Source of the DNA: Prevotellaceae bacterium UBA3627
Lineage (GTDB): Bacteria > Bacteroidota > Bacteroidia > Bacteroidales > Bacteroidaceae
DNA: 45,920 nucleotides
Direction: 5' to 3'
Assembly (NCBI GenBank): GCA_002373375.1
Contig: DFLE01000030.1
Coordinates: 1 to 45,920 of the forward strand
The stretch's first letter is position 1. Every line of letters begins with the position of its first letter. Position numbers and translations under genes: made by a program. Positions 35,027 through 43,342 of this stretch are shown here, in pieces. The notes under the pieces are model-generated. The model did not search any database. It was not told the origin of the DNA and worked only from the letters and a program-made list of their open reading frames with translations.

Positions 35027-35029
35027 ATT

Positions 35030-37240
35030 TTACTTTTTCAGTTTTACCTTGAAACCTGTAACAGGGGTATTGACGTTGGTCTGCGTGGCATTTATCAGCA
35101 ATCCCTCATCGGTGTGACGGAAAGTGACGGTTTGTCCGTCGGCAAGGCTGGTGACACGGTCAATGCTCTGGGCGTTGAGCGTTTGCAGGGCGAAGGGCTT
35201 TCCATTCCAACCTATGACAAAAACATATACAATGCTGTTGCCACGGCACGTGAAACGAACGTTTCTCTCTGCAGATGTCTTGTAAGCCCTCGTGCCATAA
35301 ACGCCTTCACCGTAGGTTTTCAGCCAGGTGCCTACGGTACGCAGTATTTGTTGCTGGTCGTCGGGTATGGTGCCGTCGGCTTTTGGTGATATGTTAAGGC
35401 AAAGGTTGCCGTTCCTTGAGATAGTGTTGACAAGCGAGCGGATGATTCCGTCGGCACTCTGTAACTTCAGTCCCTCGATATAGCCGAACTTGTTGCCTAT
35501 GGGGTCGTCCACCTGCCAGTAGCGGTCGAGAGTCTGCTGGGGAGCACGGCTCATACGCTCGAAGTCCTGTATGGAGCCTGCGAGGTATGCCTGTGACTTT
35601 GATTGTATGCTTACCTCCTTATGCCATTGCCATGCGCTGTTATAATAGTATCGTGCTATACGCAGTTTCCAAGGGTCGAGTGAGCGGTAATTGATGCCGT
35701 TGTCAAAATACAACAGGTCGGGTTGATAACGGTCTATTATCTCGTGTACACGCATCTCCCATTCGTTGAGGAAGGCGTTGCTCTGAGGATGCCGCCCCTC
35801 TTCTGCCGCTTCGTTTATTACAGCTTCCGTAGCACCACCAGTAGCAGGGGCAGCCAAGGCCTTTGGGCCCATGCCGCTTTGCAGGATAGGTTTCTGTGGA
35901 GGTCCGTACAGGTCTGCATAGTCAGGGTTCATAAGGTCGGTATCGTCAAGAGGCATATTGAGTGGATACATGAAGTCCCAGTTCTCTATGCGATGATTGC
36001 TCACGCCGAACTTCATTCCCTTGCCGCGCACTGCCTCTGCCAGTTCGCCGATGATGTCGCGATGCGGCCCCATCTCCTTGGCATTCCAGCGTGTAAGCTT
36101 GCTATAATACATTGCGAAGCCGTCATGATGCTCGGCTGTAGGGATTACATAGCGTGCGCCTGCCGCCTGAAAGAGTTCTGCCCATTGCTGCGGGTCGAAC
36201 TTCTCAGCCTTGAACATAGGAATGAAGTCCTTGTAGCCAAAGGTCTTCTGGTCGCCCCATTTCTCCCGATGTGCGGCACTGAGGCCGTTATACATGTGCT
36301 TGGGGTACCACTCACTACCTGCGGCAGGAACGCTATACACTCCCCAATGAATGAATATGCCGAACTTGGCATCCTTGAACCACTGAGGAGTTTGGTAATG
36401 CTCAGCCACCGACTGCCAGTTAGCCTGATAGGGTCCGGACGGACACTTCTCAAGTTCTTCTGGTGTAACGCTGATAGTCTTACGGTTGTCAGTACGTATC
36501 AAGTGGGTGCATTGCTTAATCCAAAGGTCAGCCATCAGCCTGTGACCTGCTGCAGTAGGATGTATGCCGTCCCATATCCATTGCTTCATTGATACAAGCG
36601 GGTGCTCCTTCTTTTGTGCTGCAAACAGTTCGTCATAGCGCAGGAGCACGGCATCATAGTCTTTGGCTATTGTGGCAATAATGCCCGACAGTCGATGAAT
36701 CAGGCTATCACGCAATGCGTAGTCTTCATTCGCGCCTATCTTTCCTACCTTGGCAACGAAAGGTGTTCCCAGTACAAATCTTATCTTCGGATTTGAGTTG
36801 CGAGCCTGGTCAAGCAGGTTACGATAGCGCTGTTCCCAGTCGGCAAAGTCAAAGTCTGAATCCTTGTTCTCTAAATAATAATGTACGTCATTCGTTCCTA
36901 TCAACACAGACAGGACGTCAGGGTTTATCTTGATGACATCCTCCGTCCATCGTGCCTCAAGCTTTGTGAGGTCATCACCGCTGATGCCGCGATTCAGGAA
37001 TTCGTACTCATATTCAGGCAGAGAACTCTGAAAATGTGCAGCACACAGCATCATGTAGCTATGACCAAAGATATGGTTCTGGTCCCATTGGTTGCGTTGG
37101 TCAGAAGGCGTGGAATGTCCTGCGCTGTTTCCCCATCCTCCATCAGTGACAGAGTCACCTATAAAGAGCACTTTGACATTCCCTGCTTGCAAAGTCAGGG
37201 AAAAAAGTGCTGCTATAATGTAAGCAATTGTCTTTCTCAT
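35030..37240 (-). CDS. Secreted SGNH esterase-GH29 alpha-L-fucosidase fusion
   Basis: The 736-residue product starts MRKTIAYIIAALFSLTLQAG (signal peptide). An upstream in-frame ATG at 37252 would add MHFI, which is less like a signal peptide. Residues about 20-245 are an SGNH hydrolase: FIGDSVTDGG (Ser30), GTND (115-118) and WDGIHPTAAGH (Asp224, His227). Residues about 275-650 are a GH29 fucosidase: WFKDAKFGIFIHWGVYSVP, EHHDGFAMY and LLYFDNGI, with Asp513 as the likely nucleophile. A loop at about 450-488 rich in Pro, Gly and Ala looks like an insertion. A beta domain follows; the end (GFKVKLKK) lacks the type IX tail of its neighbours. The esterase could remove acetyl groups that block fucose cleavage. 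It lies 4 nt downstream of the propeller gene. Confidence 0.88.
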   Translation of the reverse strand: MRKTIAYIIAALFSLTLQAGNVKVLFIGDSVTDGGWGNSAGHSTPSDQRNQWDQNHIFGHSYMMLCAAHFQSSLPEYEYEFLNRGISGDDLTKLEARWTEDVIKINPDVLSVLIGTNDVHYYLENKDSDFDFADWEQRYRNLLDQARNSNPKIRFVLGTPFVAKVGKIGANEDYALRDSLIHRLSGIIATIAKDYDAVLLRYDELFAAQKKEHPLVSMKQWIWDGIHPTAAGHRLMADLWIKQCTHLIRTDNRKTISVTPEELEKCPSGPYQANWQSVAEHYQTPQWFKDAKFGIFIHWGVYSVPAAGSEWYPKHMYNGLSAAHREKWGDQKTFGYKDFIPMFKAEKFDPQQWAELFQAAGARYVIPTAEHHDGFAMYYSKLTRWNAKEMGPHRDIIGELAEAVRGKGMKFGVSNHRIENWDFMYPLNMPLDDTDLMNPDYADLYGPPQKPILQSGMGPKALAAPATGGATEAVINEAAEEGRHPQSNAFLNEWEMRVHEIIDRYQPDLLYFDNGINYRSLDPWKLRIARYYYNSAWQWHKEVSIQSKSQAYLAGSIQDFERMSRAPQQTLDRYWQVDDPIGNKFGYIEGLKLQSADGIIRSLVNTISRNGNLCLNISPKADGTIPDDQQQILRTVGTWLKTYGEGVYGTRAYKTSAERNVRFTCRGNSIVYVFVIGWNGKPFALQTLNAQSIDRVTSLADGQTVTFRHTDEGLLINATQTNVNTPVTGFKVKLKK

Positions 37241-37256
37241 TATGAAATGCATAAAC

Positions 37257-39734
37257 TTAGTAAACTAATATTTTTCTTCGATTGACAATGTTTATTCCTT
37301 TCTGAAGAGTACGAAGCCTCTGGCCATGGATTGAGAATATACAACTGTTTGTTTTGTCCTGTTCTGTATCGATATTCTTAATGGAAGTCGGATTCTGTGT
37401 ATCACCATAATACTTTAATTCCGCATTGTCGAAACCTACCCATGTGGCATTGCTTCCTGCGAGAACTTTAAGACCAACGGTTATGTCTGCTTTCTCTGTA
37501 AGAGTAAATTCTACAATATAGTTCTCTGAATGGTTTTTCTGAGTTGAAGAGCAATCTGTTGTGTTGTTGTTCGCAAAGATGACAATGCCCGTGCATCCGC
37601 CAGTACCCCTCTGTGCAATGACATCAGCCGAGAAGACGTACTTGCCTGCGGGCATGTCCTTGTATGTTTGCTGAGCGTAGTTAGGATTTGTTATGCCACC
37701 GCCATTGTATGCCTCCATGAACGGATTGCGCCCGAGAGCATTATAGTCGTGATTATTTGAAGAGTTGATATGAAAGCCTTTACTCTCTACATTAAGTATC
37801 TCCCAACCCTCAAGGCTACTCATGTCTGCATTCACAATAGTGATGCTGACTGGATTAAGGATTGTTGCATTGGAGAACTTGAATGTGTTAACAGCTGCGG
37901 TAAGCGTACTATTAGCCTCTGTCAGTTCTGGTATGCAGAAACTGTTAAGGTGTGACTTTGCGTTTGTTATAGCTGACATCAGGTCTTCCCCGCCTTCCTT
38001 GTAGTTGGCATTGCCATAGAGAGCTTCGGCTTCTGATATCACCATTTGGAGTTTCTGCTGTGCTGCTACGGCATCGGTGAGCTGAAGGGTATGGGTGTCG
38101 GTGACGACACCGTCCTCGCAAACTGTCACTTTAAGTGCAGTGCTACCTGCAGGAATCCTCGAAACCGCTGTAAGAGGAACATCAACTGTGGCGTATTTGT
38201 CAGTGGCAGGCACTGTGCCTGTAGCAATAATCACACCATTGTTTGTGAGAACCTTTATTACAGCACCTTCACGTGATGTTTTTAGTCCATAGTTTTTAAC
38301 CTTTATACTCGTTGGCTTACTCTCGTTGTTGATAGTCGGAAGAATAGGTGACAGGTATGCAGGTTCGTAGTCAATGTATGAGAGGCGTGCATAGCCATAG
38401 CACATCTTGCCGTCTGTGTATTGACCGATAATCTTTGGAGCAAATTCATCGGCTGTGAGTCCTGAAGATGCGCCATTAAATGTTAGAATGAGATTGGCAT
38501 TGTCATCTGTCTCGTGTGAGGTGACTGATGCTCCGCCACCAGCGTTCACTGTGCCATGAGAACCAAAACGGAGTGACCCAATGTTGAGAGCAGAGGCAGG
38601 TTCAAAGCCATCTTCCTTATATATTTTCACGCGTATAGCCACCGTTGCTGTGGTGATCTTCTCCTCATTAAGAACCTCCATTCTCATGCCCGGATTGAGA
38701 GGCATCACGATATTCTTTGAACTATGAATGTCCCCGGCAAGGTCTTGTCCCTTGTCAGAGTCGATTACAGCCATATTGAGATGTGTGGCACGTCCATACT
38801 GATCCTGATATACACGTGGACGCTCAAATTTATCCCATTTCTCCTGTGTCCCATCCTCGTGAATAGCAACGGTGGGATCGTATGCTGTACCAGTCTCACT
38901 AATCCAGTGGAATCCATCCTTTGAACGGCTGTAGTATGCAATCTTGTTGTTCCAATGGTTTACAATCATGTGGTATTGGAACTCATCCTTCCACACTACA
39001 GGATCCTCATAGTAACGTTGGTATCCACCAGGGTATGCAGACTTGTCGCTGACCTCTTCAAAATCTGAAAGTCCTGTCTCGCTTATCCACATAGCACCAC
39101 CACGATCCATACAGTAAATAGAACCATCAGGACGCTGTGAGAAGGTCCAGTTTGAATATGACTGGGCGGTTCCCGTTGATAGTGCCCTATCACGAAGGTT
39201 AGTGGGCATCAGTTCCTTAGCGCCCCACGAGTCACCAAGTGTTTTAGATGTGTATCTATAAGCTGTTGTGTTGTTTATCAGAGCATAAAGCACATAAGTC
39301 CCGTCTGCTGCTTGAAACACTGTCGGATTGTGTCCAGCACCGATGTTATAGTTCTCTGTTAGATTGAAAGGTCCCTGAGGACTTGTTGAGGTGAGATGAT
39401 AGATATCTGATTTTGACCAGTAACTGTGTGCTCTTTGAGTAGCATCCCATCCTGCGAGATACATATGGTAAATGCCGTTTGCATCCTTCATGATATTTCC
39501 TCCCCAATATGACAATGTCGGTTTGCCGTCAGTGGTAGAGGCTGGTTCCGCACCATTGTCAAGAAATCTGCCTTGCACACCTTCCTGTCCCCAGATCGCT
39601 TGTTCTGCAGACTTGGTGACAGAGCCTTGCATCGGAAGGATGCGATCTTTGAATTGTCCTCCATTTACGATTGTCTGTGCACTCATTGAAAGTGCTATGA
39701 AGGTTGTTGAAACAAAAAGGATTAGTTTTTTCAT
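37257..39734 (-). CDS. Secreted glycoside hydrolase-like five-bladed propeller protein with type IX-like tail
   Basis: The 825-residue product has a signal peptide (MKKLILFVSTTFIALSMSAQ). About 60-350 reads as a GH43/GH32-like beta-propeller: SYWGGNIMKDANGIYHMYLA, GHNPTVFQAADGTYVLYALI, YYEDPVVWKDEFQYHMIVNH and FERPRVYQDQYGRATHLNMA, with candidate carboxylates in the EDP and FERP motifs. Further beta domains, a helical FIVAR-like segment (about 555-620) and a C-terminal CBM-like jelly roll (about 640-770) follow. It ends IFSIHGQRLRTLQKGINIV, then NRRKILVY, like a type IX sorting tail. The exact family and substrate are unknown; partnership with a fucosidase suggests a fucosylated plant or host glycan. 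First gene of a two-gene operon with a long leader containing a dispersed repeat. Confidence 0.7.
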   Translation of the reverse strand: MKKLILFVSTTFIALSMSAQTIVNGGQFKDRILPMQGSVTKSAEQAIWGQEGVQGRFLDNGAEPASTTDGKPTLSYWGGNIMKDANGIYHMYLAGWDATQRAHSYWSKSDIYHLTSTSPQGPFNLTENYNIGAGHNPTVFQAADGTYVLYALINNTTAYRYTSKTLGDSWGAKELMPTNLRDRALSTGTAQSYSNWTFSQRPDGSIYCMDRGGAMWISETGLSDFEEVSDKSAYPGGYQRYYEDPVVWKDEFQYHMIVNHWNNKIAYYSRSKDGFHWISETGTAYDPTVAIHEDGTQEKWDKFERPRVYQDQYGRATHLNMAVIDSDKGQDLAGDIHSSKNIVMPLNPGMRMEVLNEEKITTATVAIRVKIYKEDGFEPASALNIGSLRFGSHGTVNAGGGASVTSHETDDNANLILTFNGASSGLTADEFAPKIIGQYTDGKMCYGYARLSYIDYEPAYLSPILPTINNESKPTSIKVKNYGLKTSREGAVIKVLTNNGVIIATGTVPATDKYATVDVPLTAVSRIPAGSTALKVTVCEDGVVTDTHTLQLTDAVAAQQKLQMVISEAEALYGNANYKEGGEDLMSAITNAKSHLNSFCIPELTEANSTLTAAVNTFKFSNATILNPVSITIVNADMSSLEGWEILNVESKGFHINSSNNHDYNALGRNPFMEAYNGGGITNPNYAQQTYKDMPAGKYVFSADVIAQRGTGGCTGIVIFANNNTTDCSSTQKNHSENYIVEFTLTEKADITVGLKVLAGSNATWVGFDNAELKYYGDTQNPTSIKNIDTEQDKTNSCIFSIHGQRLRTLQKGINIVNRRKILVY

Positions 39735-39787
39735 TGCTGTTGATTCGGTTTGATGCTTTTTATTCTATCAGGAACTTTTTCTTCATT

Positions 39788-39996
39788 ATTCAAGTTTCGT
39801 ATGCGCTCAACTTCTTAGGCTATAAGGATTTAGGTTATGAGGTTCTTGCTTTGGCAAGCGTCACTGCGTGCCGAGCGATAAGGTGATATATGTTTCTTCT
39901 TCACTAATAGGGTTGCTTTTTTCACCTTAAAACCTGAAAGCGAAGCGACCTAAAGACCTGATACCCAACGAAACTGGAGCTTGCGAAAGTTGAGTT
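39788..39996 (+). repeat. Dispersed repeat, core alpha, copy 2
   Basis: It begins ATTCAAGTTTCGTATGCGCT and ends GCTTGCGAAAGTTGAGTTC. It is the inverted counterpart of 18515-18692, with shared core words (AAGCGAAGCGACCT, TTCACCTTAAAACC). It starts 53 nt from the propeller gene start and would lie within that operon's 5' leader. Confidence 0.8.
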
Positions 39997-40026
39997 CATT
40001 ATAATCGCATATTCTTGTGTCAGGTG

Positions 40027-40034
40027 CAAAGGTA
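40027..40034 (-). promoter_or_regulatory. -7 promoter element for the propeller-fucosidase operon
   Basis: The minus strand reads TACCTTTG followed by CAC. Transcription from here would give a leader of nearly 290 nt. Confidence 0.6.
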
Positions 40035-40110
40035 AGGATAAAATCGATATAAATAATGGAAAATAAAGATATTTTATTGTAAAAAAACGATATGCATAAA
40101 AATAAAGTAG

Positions 40111-40118
40111 TATCTTTG
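40111..40118 (+). promoter_or_regulatory. -7 promoter element for the AraC gene
   Basis: TATCTTTG followed by CA ends only 8 nt before the ATG at 40127, so the transcript would be nearly leaderless if that start is used. Confidence 0.55.
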
Positions 40119-40126
40119 CACCTGTT

Positions 40127-40993
40127 ATGAATGAAGGCCCCTTATATAATTTCCCCCTGTTGATGCTCAATGTGGGTTTTGCAAGACATTTCGGCGACTG
40201 GAATTGGAGGAATGTGCGTAGTCCGTTTGCCAGGCTCTATTACGTGGTGGACGGTGACGCTCAGGTGGAGCTGCCTGACGGCATAGTGTCCCTCCTGCCG
40301 CATCATCTGTATCTTGTTCCGCCATATACTATGCATAGTAATATATGTAAAGGCGTTTTCTCTCATTATTACCTGCATTTATATGAAGACCCCTCTTATG
40401 GTGGCAGCTTTTGGGATAACTGGAAGTTTCCCGTGGAGGTGGAAGCTGCTAATGATGACCAGAATCTTATGAAGCGGTTGTGTGAGGTCAATCCGGGAAT
40501 GAAACTGAGCCAGTCGGACCCGGAGAGCTATGATAACCGCACTACTTTAATCAGTAACATACAGAACAATCAGCAACGCTCTGTTTGCGACAAGGTGGAG
40601 TCAACAGGCATTATCCTTCTTCTGCTCTCTCGTTTCCTGCGCCATGCCACTGCGGAGAAGCGTGTAAAAGATGTGCGTATAGAGCAGTCGCTGACATATA
40701 TAAGGGAAAACATAGGCAGGCGTGTCAATATGGATGAGCTTGCAAAGGTGGCTTGTATGTCGAAAGACCATTTTATCAGGATGTTTAAGAGGGAAGTGTC
40801 GCATACCCCTAATGCGTATGTTACGGAAAAGAAGATAGAGCGTGCGGAATTGCTATTGGTTACTACTTTATTGTCTGTCAAGCAGATTGCTCTGTCTTTG
40901 GGTTATGATGACATGGCATATTTCAATAATGTATTCAAGCGGCATACCAAGGTGTCACCATTGCAATATAGAGAGAAATACTCACAGGTGTGA
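40127..40993 (+). CDS. AraC family transcriptional regulator
   Basis: The 288-residue product has an N-terminal cupin-like sensing domain (LLMLNVGFARHFGDWNWRNV, SPFARLYYVVDGDAQVELPD, LYLVPPYTMHSN). The C-terminal pair of helix-turn-helix motifs spans about 185-285 (VNMDELAKVACMSKDHFIRM and LSVKQIALSLGYDDMAYFNN, then FKRHTKVSPLQYREKY). It is divergent from the propeller-fucosidase operon and is therefore its likely sugar-responsive regulator. The start is uncertain: the ATG at 40127 is almost at the predicted transcription start, while an in-frame ATG at 40163 (MLNVGFARHFG) would leave a normal leader and agrees with where the family homology begins. Confidence 0.88.
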   Translation: MNEGPLYNFPLLMLNVGFARHFGDWNWRNVRSPFARLYYVVDGDAQVELPDGIVSLLPHHLYLVPPYTMHSNICKGVFSHYYLHLYEDPSYGGSFWDNWKFPVEVEAANDDQNLMKRLCEVNPGMKLSQSDPESYDNRTTLISNIQNNQQRSVCDKVESTGIILLLLSRFLRHATAEKRVKDVRIEQSLTYIRENIGRRVNMDELAKVACMSKDHFIRMFKREVSHTPNAYVTEKKIERAELLLVTTLLSVKQIALSLGYDDMAYFNNVFKRHTKVSPLQYREKYSQV

Positions 40994-41005
40994 TAGGGTT
41001 TTGTG

Positions 41006-41113
41006 CTACTGTATCAGCATCATGATGACAGACAGTATGGTGACAATCTGTATGAACCTGCGAAAGGCTTTTTCTGGGAAGAGCTTTACGATGTGTATGC
41101 CGATTTTTTTACA
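41006..41113 (-). pseudogene. Possible remnant tail of a TauE/SafE-type membrane permease
   Basis: The minus strand reads an uninterrupted tail of 35 residues ending KAFRRFIQIVTILSVIMMLI, then Q-stop, preceded by IGIHIVKLFPE. The pattern (Gly-x-x-hydrophobic, L-x-P-E-K-x-F-R-R, then a final hydrophobic helix) resembles the C-terminal helix of sulfite-exporter TauE/SafE permeases. No start or upstream body is present. It would be the stump of a deleted gene; an accidental reading frame remains possible. Confidence 0.4.
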
Positions 41114-41141
41114 ATTTGTATTGTTTGTTGGAATAATTTTG

Positions 41142-41149
41142 TAAATTTG
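41142..41149 (+). promoter_or_regulatory. Candidate -7 promoter element for the secreted protein pair
   Basis: TAAATTTG matches TAnnTTTG, 36 nt before the ATG at 41185; an overlapping alternative TAATTTTG lies at 41134-41141. Confidence 0.4.
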
Positions 41150-41184
41150 TAGCGATAAACATTATTAATGTAAATTCAGAAGGA

Positions 41185-42291
41185 ATGAGAAGGAATTTTC
41201 TACGTGCCTTGGTCGTCATGTCTATGCTTGCGGTTGCAAGTGTGACATTATATGCACAGAGATTTAGTAACTATGGTGACATCAACAGGACATGGATGAA
41301 GTTACCTATAACGGGTGTGAAGAATGGTAACATACTGACGCTGCTGGAGGCTTTCAACAAGACCTGGCGCACAGTGCCCGCCACGGAGTTGCTGGCTCAG
41401 CCGGTAACAAATACCGATGCTCCCGGTGGGTATGCCATTGTGGTGGACCGCCCTAATGGCTATGTGAGTATCAATGAGCTGGGAGATGACGGTGAGGCTC
41501 TCTCTGCATGCGTGTGGAAAAGGTCGAACGGCCATAAGCTCTTTGCCGTGGCTTATACCCGTTATCATGGAGTGTTCCCTCAGACATACGTTTATATGTA
41601 TGACTATAACCAGAAAAACGGCAAACTGACCCCGGAGCAGAGCGCACTGTCACTCTTCAAGCCTTCATTTGACGGAGCCTATGGCGTTGACGCCGTTACG
41701 GTGCAGCTGCCGCAACACGGAAAGGACGTGGTGGTGACAGAGTTTATAATGGGGTGGGGCATGGCCATTAACCACACCTATTCATGGGACGGTATGAGGC
41801 CGAAGCTGTCGCGTACGGAGCTGGCATGTTATGATGAGATGGAGGATATATATAATAAGGAGTATATGATGGAGGACAGGATAAGGTTTGACAGGTATGC
41901 CCTTTATGATTTTGATGAGGATAACGTGCCTGAGGTATGGCTCTCTACGGACAATGAAGAGTATCAGGCGGTGTTCTCCTTGGTGAACGGTAAGGTGAGT
42001 ATGCTCGCATCATCATATTACAAGACACATCTTATGTTCTTCTCTGGTATGGTGGGCAGTGCCGGCGGTTGTGGCACGGGGTGTTTCAGTGCCACCTATA
42101 CACCACTGTCGAACAGTAAGCCTGTGTATAATCTTGTTGATATGCAGAGCTGGGATTACCAGAAGGATGATATGGTAAGTACATATTATAAGGATGGTAA
42201 TGAGATTCCCAAGGCTGAGGGCGAACGGTTGATAAAGTCTTATGGCGAGCCTGTCGAGATAGTCCCTGCTATGAGACACCTGAGACCATAA
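41185..42291 (+). CDS. Secreted protein of unknown function (368 residues)
   Basis: The product starts MRRNFLRALVVMSMLAVASV and continues TLYAQ, a clear signal peptide with cleavage after Ala-Gln. I do not recognise the rest as a named family. It contains YALYDFDEDNVPEVWLST (about 235-252), an Asp-rich loop resembling the calcium-binding D-x-D-x-D-x-x-x-E motif of integrin-like or EF-hand-like repeats, and a GSAGGCGTGCFSATY segment with two nearby cysteines. It is followed after 10-19 nt by another secreted protein with a similar Asp loop, so the two probably form an operon and may work together outside the cytoplasm. Confidence 0.7.
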   Translation: MRRNFLRALVVMSMLAVASVTLYAQRFSNYGDINRTWMKLPITGVKNGNILTLLEAFNKTWRTVPATELLAQPVTNTDAPGGYAIVVDRPNGYVSINELGDDGEALSACVWKRSNGHKLFAVAYTRYHGVFPQTYVYMYDYNQKNGKLTPEQSALSLFKPSFDGAYGVDAVTVQLPQHGKDVVVTEFIMGWGMAINHTYSWDGMRPKLSRTELACYDEMEDIYNKEYMMEDRIRFDRYALYDFDEDNVPEVWLSTDNEEYQAVFSLVNGKVSMLASSYYKTHLMFFSGMVGSAGGCGTGCFSATYTPLSNSKPVYNLVDMQSWDYQKDDMVSTYYKDGNEIPKAEGERLIKSYGEPVEIVPAMRHLRP

Positions 42292-42310
42292 AGTAAATCA
42301 TTTGAAGAAA

Positions 42311-43255
42311 ATGAATAGTATGAGAAAGATTATTTTAGCGATAATGATGCTCTGTGCAGTGTGTGCGTCGGCGCAGAATGTTACGGAGCAGCATGGTTTC
42401 AAGGCTATGCTGAACGGGAAGACTGCCGTAGAAGTGTTTTTGCAGACTGTTTGTAATGATGGCGACTGGCGTACGGCTGGTTATGTGTATTATCCCAATG
42501 CCAAGTCGCCTGCTCCAATCCTGATAGTAGAGAACTGGAGTGGTGAGTCCCCCGTGATGTCTGATGAGGACGATGTGGTGGATAAACGCTTCGTGGAGTA
42601 TCAGCCCGATGGCGAGGTTACTGGTCTGCTCTATATTACGTATGCAGAGGTGGAGGGCGATTTCCAGATGATGAAGGGCTCGTGGAAAAATCCCACTACA
42701 GGCAAGGTGATGCGTATGACTAACTTTGAGGAGATGCGCGAGTCGCCAGACTGGTGGCCGGGGAGTCCGGAAGTGCTCAGTGCACCAGAACGTGACGCAT
42801 GGCGGTTCTTATATAAGTTGGAGGATAAATATGACGAGACCGGCGACAGTGAGTGGATGAACTCAATCAGTGTGACATTTGAGGTGGACGGTATGGAACA
42901 TCCCCTGAGTTTTGAGGAACCTCTGGTTAACTCTGTAAGCAGTGATATGGAGGAGACTCTTGACTGGGTTATAGAGAAAGACATCAACTTTGACGGTGTG
43001 TCCGACCTTATGGTGTATCTCGGCGTTACAAATAATGCACAGGCGGTGTATAAGGCTTTCGTGTGGAACCCCGTAACGCGGCAGTTCTATGATGTCGTGG
43101 CATTCCAGAATATAGAGGAGCCTACCTTTGATACGGAAAATAAGACTATTACCAGCGTTGCGCGTGACGGTATGACTTTATATATTGATACGTATAAGTG
43201 GAAGAATGGTAAACTGACCCTGGTAGAGAGTAAGGAAGAATCACAAGCCGAATAG
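42311..43255 (+). CDS. Secreted protein with XAC2610-like Asp-rich loop, function unknown
   Basis: From the ATG at 42311 the product has 314 residues (MNSMRKIILAIMMLCAVCAS, then AQ: a signal peptide). A TTG three codons upstream and an ATG at 42320 are alternative starts. The central DINFDGVSDLMVYLG, followed by AFVWNPVTRQFYD, resembles the calcium-loop and strand pattern of XAC2610-type proteins (D-x-N-x-D-G-x-x-D-L). The first half is rich in Trp, Glu and Asp. No catalytic motif was seen. It follows the other secreted gene closely and precedes the convergent tRNA terminator. Confidence 0.7.
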   Translation: MNSMRKIILAIMMLCAVCASAQNVTEQHGFKAMLNGKTAVEVFLQTVCNDGDWRTAGYVYYPNAKSPAPILIVENWSGESPVMSDEDDVVDKRFVEYQPDGEVTGLLYITYAEVEGDFQMMKGSWKNPTTGKVMRMTNFEEMRESPDWWPGSPEVLSAPERDAWRFLYKLEDKYDETGDSEWMNSISVTFEVDGMEHPLSFEEPLVNSVSSDMEETLDWVIEKDINFDGVSDLMVYLGVTNNAQAVYKAFVWNPVTRQFYDVVAFQNIEEPTFDTENKTITSVARDGMTLYIDTYKWKNGKLTLVESKEESQAE

Positions 43256-43342
43256 AGAATATTAAGATATAGTGGACCAAACTGCCATACTGGCCATAAG
43301 ATATTAATGATATAGTGGGGCATGAATACCCCGAAAAAGAAA

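Larger units (their letters stand above)
34248..35029. other. Spacer upstream of the cas operon
   Basis: This AT-rich stretch holds a possible 51-codon ORF (34351), a possible cas promoter inside it (TAACTTTG, minus strand, 34377-34384), an orphan plus-strand promoter (34625), a terminator with a carboxyltransferase gene tail (34640-34728) and a dispersed repeat (34858-35026). The density of gene debris suggests repeated insertions and deletions. Confidence 0.65.
39735..40126. other. Divergent control region between the propeller-fucosidase operon and the AraC gene
   Basis: It holds a dispersed repeat (39788-39996) and two divergent -7 elements (40027, minus; 40111, plus) about 77 bp apart. 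AraC-type operators were not identified by eye. Confidence 0.7.

Noticed and set aside
35723..36592. Long plus-strand frame opposite the fucosidase gene
   Set aside because: No signal, promoter or recognisable family; the minus-strand GH29 motifs are unambiguous.
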